From: Amycolatopsis coloradensis
GTDB lineage: Bacteria > Actinomycetota > Actinomycetes > Mycobacteriales > Pseudonocardiaceae
DNA length: 64,000 nucleotides
Direction of reading: 5' to 3'
Assembly: GCF_001953865.1 (NCBI RefSeq)
Contig: NZ_MQUQ01000012.1
Location: forward strand, 434,001 to 498,000
Below the pieces are notes generated by a model. That model was given only the letters and a program-made list of their open reading frames with translations, did no database searches and had not been told where the DNA came from. The position numbers and the translations under genes were made by a program. This document shows positions 58,489-64,000 of the stretch, piece after piece (the stretch's first letter is position 1; each line of letters begins with the position of its first letter).

Positions 58489-59454
58489 TCAGGCGTCCTG
58501 CCCGGCCAGCACCGGTCCCAGCACGAACCCCGGATCCACCTGGGCGGTGAGGTCTTCCCCCGCTCGCCCGCTGCCCCACGCCCGCGCGTTGCGCAGGTGG
58601 AACTCGACGCCCTGACGCTGATAGCGAGCCCAGTCCCGCCGCTCGGCGTCGACGGTCGTGAGCATCGAGCCCAGCGTCCCGAGGTTGTGCGCCTCGAGTT
58701 CGCCGATCGGGCGCGCGCGGCCGCGTTCGGCGGCGCGGACATGCCGCGAGTTCTCCATCCAGCCCAGCAGGGCGTCGCCGACCTCGTCGCGCAGGAACTC
58801 GATGTCCTCGTCCTCGGTCACCTTGTTCCCCACGACGACCAGCCGCACCCCGAAGTCCCGCGCGTAGTCGGCGTACTGCCGGTACACGCCGACGCTGCGG
58901 ACGGTCGGCTCGCACACCAGGAACGTCACATCGAACCGCGTGAACAGCCCGGACGCGAACGCGTCGGCGCCGGCGGTCATGTCCATGACCACGTATTCGC
59001 CCGCGTCGTCGACCATGTGGTTCAGCAGCAGTTCCGCCGCGCCGACCTTCGAGTGGTAGCAGGCGACACCGAGGTCGTCCTCGTCGAACTGCCCGGTGAC
59101 GCCGAGCCGCACGCCGCCGAAGTCGCGGAAACAGGCCTGGAAAATCGGGTTGTCCTCGAACGGCCGGACCAGCCGCGACCCGCGACCCGGCGGGGTCGTC
59201 TTGATCATCGAGGCCGCGTCGGCGATCCGCGGGTTGTCGCCGCGCAGGTAGTCCTTGATCAGGCCCATGTTGTCGCCCAGCGTCGGCCACGCGATGGCCT
59301 CTTCCTCGCTCGCGCCGAGCGCGACGGCGAGATGCTGGTTGATGTCCGCGTCGATCGCCAGTACCGGTTTCCCGGCCCCGGCCAGGTACGCGGTGAACAG
59401 CGACGCCAGCGTGGTCTTGCCGCTGCCGCCCTTCCCGACGAACGCGATCTTCAC
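58489..59454 (-). CDS. CooC/ParA-type ATPase (deviant Walker A)
   Basis: The 321-residue SIMIBI-class ATPase has the deviant Walker A GKGGSGKTT at residues 7-15, with the signature lysine in KGG. The segment VLAIDADINQHLAVALG and the switch-II motif VVMDMTAGADAFASG are near residue 158. CooC-like members insert nickel into carbon monoxide dehydrogenase; other relatives are ParA/MinD-like positioning factors. No CODH or parB gene is near, so its partner is unknown. It is convergent to the type IV-like operon and divergent from the RNB gene. Confidence 0.82.
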   Translation of the reverse strand: MKIAFVGKGGSGKTTLASLFTAYLAGAGKPVLAIDADINQHLAVALGASEEEAIAWPTLGDNMGLIKDYLRGDNPRIADAASMIKTTPPGRGSRLVRPFEDNPIFQACFRDFGGVRLGVTGQFDEDDLGVACYHSKVGAAELLLNHMVDDAGEYVVMDMTAGADAFASGLFTRFDVTFLVCEPTVRSVGVYRQYADYARDFGVRLVVVGNKVTEDEDIEFLRDEVGDALLGWMENSRHVRAAERGRARPIGELEAHNLGTLGSMLTTVDAERRDWARYQRQGVEFHLRNARAWGSGRAGEDLTAQVDPGFVLGPVLAGQDA

Positions 59455-59573
59455 GCCTCGGCCCTTCCTGTCGTTTTGAAAAGGGTATCGGTTTTCATTT
59501 CGGCTCGTAACCTACACCCGACCGGCCCGCGCCCGAACGGGCGATCAACCGGGCCGGATCGGGATAGGGTTGG

Positions 59574-60998
59574 GTGGTGCCTCCACTCGTGATCAGGACA
59601 CACACGGCCGGAGGGGACTTCGGTCGCCTGCGAGCCGAGTTCTCGCTGCCGGAGACGTTCGGGCCCGACGTGCTCGCCGAGGCGGAGACGGCGGTGGTCG
59701 ACCCGCTCGAGTCGGCGGGGGAACGCGAGGACGCCACCGGTCTGCCCTTCGTCACCATCGATCCGCCCGGCTCGAAGGACCTCGACCAGGCGGTGCTGAT
59801 CGAGCGCGCCGAGGGCGGCGGCTTCCGGGTGCACTACGCGATCGCCGATCTGGCGGCGTTCATCCCGCCGGGTGGCGCGCTCGACAAGGAGGCACGCCGC
59901 CGGGGTCAGACGCTCTACCTGCCCGACGGCAACGTCCCGCTTCACCCACCGGTGTTGTCCGAAGGCGCGGCGAGCCTGCTGCCGGGGGAGATCCGGCCCG
60001 CGGTGCTGTGGACCATCGACGTCGACGCCCAGGGCGAACCGACCGCCACCAACGTCCGCCGGGCGCTGGTCCGGTCAGGCGAACAGTTCGACTACGAGAC
60101 CGTCCAGGCCTCGATCGACGCGGGGAATCCCCATCCGTCGGTCGCCGCGCTGCCGGAACTCGGCCGCCTGCGCCGCGAACTCGCGGTCCGGCGCGGCGCC
60201 GTCGAACTCCAGTTGCCGGAGCAGGAGATCAACGGCGATCCCGACGGCGGCTGGGCACTGGTCCAGCGGCCGCGCAACGACGTCGACGCGTGGAACGCCG
60301 AGATCTCGCTGCTCACCGGGATGGCGGCGGCCAAGATCATGATCGATGCCAAGATCGGCGTCCTGCGCACGCTGCCCCAGCCCGACGCCGAAGCGATCGA
60401 GTGGCTGCGGCGGTCCGCGCAGGCGCTGAACATCGAGTGGCCCGAGGGTGCGAGTGTGTCGGAGTTCCTGGCCGCGCTGGATCCCGGCCAGCCCGCTTCC
60501 ATGGCGCTTTTCGCCGACACCACCAGGCTTTTGCGGGGCGCTGGGTACACCGCGTTCGACGGTGAGCTGCCCGCTTTGACCACGCACGCCGGGATCGGCG
60601 GCGCGTATGCCCACGTCACCGCGCCGATCCGGCGCCTGGTCGACCGGTTCGCCACCGAGATCTGTCTCGCCGTGAGCGCCGGCCGCGACGTGCCCGCGTG
60701 GGTCCGCGCGGCGCTGTCCGAAGTGCCCCAGTTGATGACCGCGTCCGACACGCTGGCGGCGAAGGTCGAACGTGCCTGCATCGACCAGGTCGAGGCCTGG
60801 GTGATGGCCGAGCACATCGGCGGCGAGTTCGGCGCGATCGTCCTGCGCGCGGACGAGGCCAAGGCCGAGATCCTCGTCGAGGATCCGCCGGTGATGTCCA
60901 AGTGCACGGGCGAAAAACTGCCCGAGGGCGAGCGGATCCGCGTCCGGCTCACCGCGGTGGACGTCACCAAGCGGAAACTGTCCTTCGAGCGCGCATGA
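59574..60998 (+). CDS. RNB-domain (RNase II-like) ribonuclease
   Basis: The 474-residue protein consists largely of the RNase II catalytic domain: FVTIDPPGSKDLDQAVLIER contains the metal-binding aspartates, HYAIADLAAFIPPG follows, and YAHVTAPIRRLVDRF is near residue 345. It lacks clear N-terminal cold-shock domains and has only a short C-terminal S1-like tail (FGAIVLRADEAKAEILVEDP). It is shorter than RNase R or RNase II, as are many actinobacterial members. GTG at 59574 or 59577 could start translation. It overlaps the next gene by ATGA. Confidence 0.88.
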   Translation: MVPPLVIRTHTAGGDFGRLRAEFSLPETFGPDVLAEAETAVVDPLESAGEREDATGLPFVTIDPPGSKDLDQAVLIERAEGGGFRVHYAIADLAAFIPPGGALDKEARRRGQTLYLPDGNVPLHPPVLSEGAASLLPGEIRPAVLWTIDVDAQGEPTATNVRRALVRSGEQFDYETVQASIDAGNPHPSVAALPELGRLRRELAVRRGAVELQLPEQEINGDPDGGWALVQRPRNDVDAWNAEISLLTGMAAAKIMIDAKIGVLRTLPQPDAEAIEWLRRSAQALNIEWPEGASVSEFLAALDPGQPASMALFADTTRLLRGAGYTAFDGELPALTTHAGIGGAYAHVTAPIRRLVDRFATEICLAVSAGRDVPAWVRAALSEVPQLMTASDTLAAKVERACIDQVEAWVMAEHIGGEFGAIVLRADEAKAEILVEDPPVMSKCTGEKLPEGERIRVRLTAVDVTKRKLSFERA

Positions 60999-61756
60999 TC
61001 GACGATCTCGGCGAAGTGGTCCCGCTGCGCGAACCGGCGTCGCGGGTGGTTTCGCTCGTGCCGTCGTTGACCGAGGCCGTCGAGGTGAGCGCGCCGGGAA
61101 GGCTCGCGGGCGCCACCGACTACTGCACCCACCCGGTTGATTTGGACGTCCCGAGGGTAGGGGGTTCGAAGTACCCGAATGTGGACAAAGTGCTCGAACT
61201 CGCGCCGGATCTGGTGCTGGCCAACTCCGAGGAGAACCGGCCGGAGGACGTGGAACGCTTACGTGCCAACGGGATTGCGGTCTGGGTGATGGAGGCGTCG
61301 GCGACCGTACCCGGCGCGCTCGCCTCGATCCGGCGGATACTGACGCAGGCCTACGACCTCACCGAGCCGGAGTGGCTGGTCGAGGCCGAAGAGGTGTGGC
61401 GGGAGACCCTGCCGGAGCGGTTCCGGGCGGTCGTCCCCGTGTGGCGGAAGCCGTGGATCGTGCTCGGCCGCGACACTTTCGGCGGTGACGTCCTGCATCG
61501 CGTCGGAATCGGCAACGCCTACGTGGACGACGAAGAGCGCTACCCGCGTCCGAAGCTCGATGCGATCCAAGCGCGCTTCGCGGACGAAGACGCGAATCTG
61601 CTCGTACTGCCTGATGAGCCCTACGAGTTCACCGCGGACGACGGTCCCGAAGCGTTCCCCGGCGCGAAGTACGTCCTCGTCTCCGGACGTCACCTAACCT
61701 GGTACGGCCCTTCGCTCGTCGAAGCCCACTCCCACCTCACGCAACTCGTCCTCTAG
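60995..61756 (+). CDS. BtuF-like helical-backbone metal/cobalamin receptor without signal peptide
   Basis: The 253-residue protein has the type III solute-binding fold of BtuF and FepB: RVVSLVPSLTEAVEV at the N-terminus, RVGGSKYPNVDKVLELAPDL as the usual G...NPD(V/L)E..L..PDLV block, and a C-terminal LVSGRHLTWYGPSL. There is no signal peptide or lipobox, so it is probably cytoplasmic or not a transport receptor. It is translationally coupled to the RNB ribonuclease (ATGA). Its stop codon TAG lies inside the left arm of a PAL-1 palindrome, so the last codons are part of the repeat. Confidence 0.8.
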   Translation: MIDDLGEVVPLREPASRVVSLVPSLTEAVEVSAPGRLAGATDYCTHPVDLDVPRVGGSKYPNVDKVLELAPDLVLANSEENRPEDVERLRANGIAVWVMEASATVPGALASIRRILTQAYDLTEPEWLVEAEEVWRETLPERFRAVVPVWRKPWIVLGRDTFGGDVLHRVGIGNAYVDDEERYPRPKLDAIQARFADEDANLLVLPDEPYEFTADDGPEAFPGAKYVLVSGRHLTWYGPSLVEAHSHLTQLVL

Positions 61757-61803
61757 TTGCGGTAGTTCGCGCCACGAACCACCGCAACTAGAGGACGAAA
61801 CGC
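61747..61803. repeat. PAL-1 inverted repeat, copy 5, containing a stop codon
   Basis: The arms 61747-61763 and 61781-61797 pair perfectly (core CGTCCTCTAGTTGCGGT), and the usual GAAACG tail continues to 61803. The TAG of the BtuF-like gene is at 61754-61756 within the left arm. It separates this gene from the convergent aldehyde dehydrogenase gene. Confidence 0.85.
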
Positions 61804-61810
61804 GAGAGGG

Positions 61811-63241
61811 TCAGAGGGTCAGGCCGGTCAGGACGGTGACGCGCTCCTCGGTGAAGTCGGCCATCGCCGACGCGGGGCCCTCGCGGCCGACGCCGGAGTC
61901 CTTCACACCGCCGTAGGGCATCTGGTCGGCCCGGAAGCTCGGCACGTCCCCGACGAGCACGCCGCCGACGCGCAGCTTCGCGGACACATCGAACGCGGTC
62001 GGCAGGTCGCGGGTGAACACGCCCGCCTGAAGCCCGAAGCGCGAGTCGTTGATCCGGCGTACGCCGTCCTCCACCGACTCCACCCGCGTGATCGACACGA
62101 CCGGACCGAAGACCTCGTCGGCCATCACCGACGCGTCTTCCGGCACGTTCGCGAGCACGGTCGGCTCGACGGTCGCGCCGTCACGCTTGCCGCCGGTCAG
62201 CAGCTCGCCACCGGCGTCGACGGCGGCCGCGACCCACGATTCGACCCGCTCGGCCGCGGCGGTGTTGATCAGCGGCCCGACGTCCACGCCGTCCGCCCGC
62301 GGGTTGCCGGTCCCGAGCGCGCGCACCTGCTCCAGCACCTTCGCCTGAAGCTCTTCGTAGACGTCGGCGTGCGCGTACACCCGCTGCACCGAGATGCACG
62401 ACTGTCCGGCCTGGTACATCGCGAAGGTCGCGATACGCTGCGCCGCGAAGTCCAAGTCCGTCCAATCAGGACAGACGAGCACCGCCGCGTTGCCGCCGAG
62501 TTCGAGCGCGACGTGTTTGCGCGGCACACTGTCGCGGATGCCCCAGCCCACCGGCACGGAACCGGTGAACGACACCACCGGCAGCCGCGGATCGGAGACC
62601 AGCCGGGCCGATTCCTCGTTGCCGACCGGGAGGATCGACCAGCTCCCGGCCGGAAGATCGGTCTCGGCCAGGATTTCGCCGAGCAGCAGCGCGGTCAGCG
62701 GCGTCGCGGGCGCGGGCTTGAGCACGATCGGCGCGCCGACCGCGATCGCGGGGGCGACCTTGTGCGCCACCAGGTTCAGCGGGAAGTTGAACGGCGTGAT
62801 GCCCAGCACCGGCCCCTTCGGCACGCGCCGCACGAGCGCGAGCCGTCCGGTGCCGCCCGGGTCGGTGTCGAGCCGCTGCAGGTCACCGGAGAACCGGCGC
62901 GCCTCCTCGGCGGCCCAGCGGAACGTCGACGCCGCGCGCCCGATCTCGCCACGCGACCACTTCAGCGGCTTGCCGGACTCGGCGGTGATCAGCTGCGCGA
63001 GCTCTTCGGACCGCTCACCCAAAACTCGGGACACGTGGTCCAACGCGCCAGCCCGGACGTGCGCGGGCAGCGTCGCGAACTCGTCGGAGACGTCGTGCGC
63101 CGCCTGCACGGCGGTCTCGATGTCCGAAGAGGACGGAACGTGGTGCGAGCCCGCCTCGCTGCCGTCGAAGGAATGGCGGACGACGACGGTCTCGTCGCTG
63201 GTGACCGGCTTTCCGGCTACCCAGAAGGGAAAGGTACTCAC
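61811..63241 (-). CDS. Aldehyde dehydrogenase (succinate-semialdehyde dehydrogenase-like)
   Basis: The 476-residue protein has the ALDH layout: GPVLGITPFNFPLNLVAHKV (NAD-binding region), the general base E in ALELGGNAAVLV near residue 247, and the nucleophile cysteine in YQAGQSCISVQR near 281, with EVFGPVVSI downstream. It overlaps the aminotransferase gene by GTGA, so a 4-aminobutyrate route (GABA to succinate semialdehyde to succinate) is the natural reading. Substrate specificity cannot be proven from motifs, and other omega-amino acids are possible. The frame open to 63835 is not coding beyond 63241. Confidence 0.85.
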   Translation of the reverse strand: MSTFPFWVAGKPVTSDETVVVRHSFDGSEAGSHHVPSSSDIETAVQAAHDVSDEFATLPAHVRAGALDHVSRVLGERSEELAQLITAESGKPLKWSRGEIGRAASTFRWAAEEARRFSGDLQRLDTDPGGTGRLALVRRVPKGPVLGITPFNFPLNLVAHKVAPAIAVGAPIVLKPAPATPLTALLLGEILAETDLPAGSWSILPVGNEESARLVSDPRLPVVSFTGSVPVGWGIRDSVPRKHVALELGGNAAVLVCPDWTDLDFAAQRIATFAMYQAGQSCISVQRVYAHADVYEELQAKVLEQVRALGTGNPRADGVDVGPLINTAAAERVESWVAAAVDAGGELLTGGKRDGATVEPTVLANVPEDASVMADEVFGPVVSITRVESVEDGVRRINDSRFGLQAGVFTRDLPTAFDVSAKLRVGGVLVGDVPSFRADQMPYGGVKDSGVGREGPASAMADFTEERVTVLTGLTL

Positions 63242-64000
63242 TTGGAAGCCTCCGTACGGACAGCGTGCTCCAGGACGGTCAAGCCCTCGTCGAGCAGTTC
63301 GGTGGACAGGGACAGCGGCGGCAGCAGCCGGACGACGTTGCCGTAGGTGCCGCAGGTGAGGACGACGACCCCGGCCTGGTGGCAGGCTCGCGCGACCCGT
63401 TTGGTCAGGTCGGCGTCGGGTTCGGTGGTGCCGGGCTTGACGAACTCGGCGGCCAGCATCGCGCCGCGGCCGCGGACGTCGCCGATCACGCCGGTCTCCT
63501 CGGCCAGCGCCCGCAGCCGCGGCAGCACGGCGTCCTCGATGCGTTTCGCCGACGCCGCGAGGTTTTCCTTGCGCATGACCTCGATCGAGCCGAGCGCCGC
63601 GGCACACGCGATCGGGTTGCCGCCGTAGGTTCCGCCGAGCCCGCCCGGCGGGACGGCGTCGAGCAGCTCCGCGCGGCCGGTGACGGCGGCAAGGGGCAGC
63701 CCGCCCGCGATGCCCTTGGCGGTCGCGATCAGATCGGGCACGACCTCTTCGTGCGTGGACGCGAACCACTCGCCGGTGCGGCAGAAGCCGGTCTGCACCT
63801 CGTCCGCGACGAACACGACGCCGTTCTCGGTGCACCAGCGGGAGAGCGCGGGCAGGAAACCGGGCGCGGGCTCGATGAACCCGCCCTCACCCTGCACCGG
63901 TTCGAGGACGACGGCCGCGACCTGGTCGCCGCCGATCTGCTTCTCGATGCGGTCGATGGCGATGCGTGCCGCTTCGGGACCGGACAGGCCGTCGCGGAAC
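63238..64000 (-). CDS. gabT: 4-aminobutyrate aminotransferase-like, C-terminal part
   Basis: About 254 C-terminal residues of a class-III PLP aminotransferase are visible; the 5' end lies beyond the window. VLEPVQGEGGFIEPAPGFLP and FVADEVQTGFCRTGEWFA are typical of GabT. The PLP lysine is in DLIATAKGIAGGLPLAAVTG. GGLGGTYGGNPIACAAAL follows. It removes the amino group of GABA with 2-oxoglutarate. It overlaps the dehydrogenase gene (GTGA), making a two-gene catabolic unit. Confidence 0.88.
   Translation of the reverse strand, partial: FRDGLSGPEAARIAIDRIEKQIGGDQVAAVVLEPVQGEGGFIEPAPGFLPALSRWCTENGVVFVADEVQTGFCRTGEWFASTHEEVVPDLIATAKGIAGGLPLAAVTGRAELLDAVPPGGLGGTYGGNPIACAAALGSIEVMRKENLAASAKRIEDAVLPRLRALAEETGVIGDVRGRGAMLAAEFVKPGTTEPDADLTKRVARACHQAGVVVLTCGTYGNVVRLLPPLSLSTELLDEGLTVLEHAVRTEASK

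Overview
The window is a very GC-rich bacterial chromosome segment with dense operons, frequent GTG/TTG starts and one- to four-base stop/start overlaps. The gene content (AdnAB helicase-nuclease, a MoxR/DUF58/DUF4129/DUF4350 block, RNase HI fused to a phosphatase, an AftB/ZomB-like GT-C enzyme, secreted chorismate mutase, an SCO6745-family protein, type A RNase P RNA) points to a mycelial actinomycete of the Pseudonocardiales. Amycolatopsis or a close relative is my best guess, by inference and without a database search. Both ends are cut: adnA is missing its 5' part at the left, and a gabT-like gene runs off the right.

Layout. 1-8015: AdnAB recombination nuclease, a DoxX protein, a two-helix K+ channel with a TrkA-type regulatory domain, and a zinc metallopeptidase. 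8232-20565: a membrane/envelope block with DUF4129, DUF4350, MoxR, DUF58, SpoIIM and RDD genes, a second zinc metallopeptidase and two DUF2207 proteins. 20587-24277: an M16 peptidase pair and NADH pyrophosphatase NudC. 24439-31391: a complete carbohydrate operon (ROK repressor with promoter and operator, lipoprotein binding protein, two permeases, GH4 glycosidase, sugar kinase). 31461-36009: an ArsR/SRPBCC pair, a gluconate module (permease, kinase, GntR-type regulator with paired operators) and CobD. 36176-44024: PaiB-like protein, SURF1, protein tyrosine phosphatase, chorismate mutase, Nif3, zinc-ribbon coiled coil, RNase HI/phosphatase and a GT-C membrane enzyme. 44105-47165: a dimethylsulfone-monooxygenase-like gene and a patch of decayed genes (LuxR regulator, anti-sigma factor) next to an ECF sigma gene. 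47204-47605: rnpB. 49147-58148: an operon resembling the core of a type IV secretion system (two small membrane proteins, VirB4-like ATPase, VirB6-like membrane protein, VirB8-like protein, VirB1-like wall hydrolase, proline-rich protein) with no relaxase or coupling protein beside it. 58489-64000: a CooC/ParA-type ATPase, an RNB ribonuclease, a BtuF-like receptor without a signal peptide, and a gabD/gabT pair.

The most unusual non-coding signal is a set of near-perfect inverted repeats that recur between genes in at least four sequence families (called here PAL-1 to PAL-4). Many sit directly after stop codons or between convergent genes, where they could terminate transcription. One copy carries the Shine-Dalgarno sequence of the gene after it. 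One locus (38629-38887) looks like a PAL-3 element interrupted by a palindrome plus a 7-bp tandem array, flanked by a 14-bp direct repeat. The lead system-level candidate is the relaxase-less type IV-like export operon; the second is the carbohydrate operon, which pairs an ABC importer with a GH4 enzyme of a family that usually acts on phosphorylated sugars and with a dedicated kinase.
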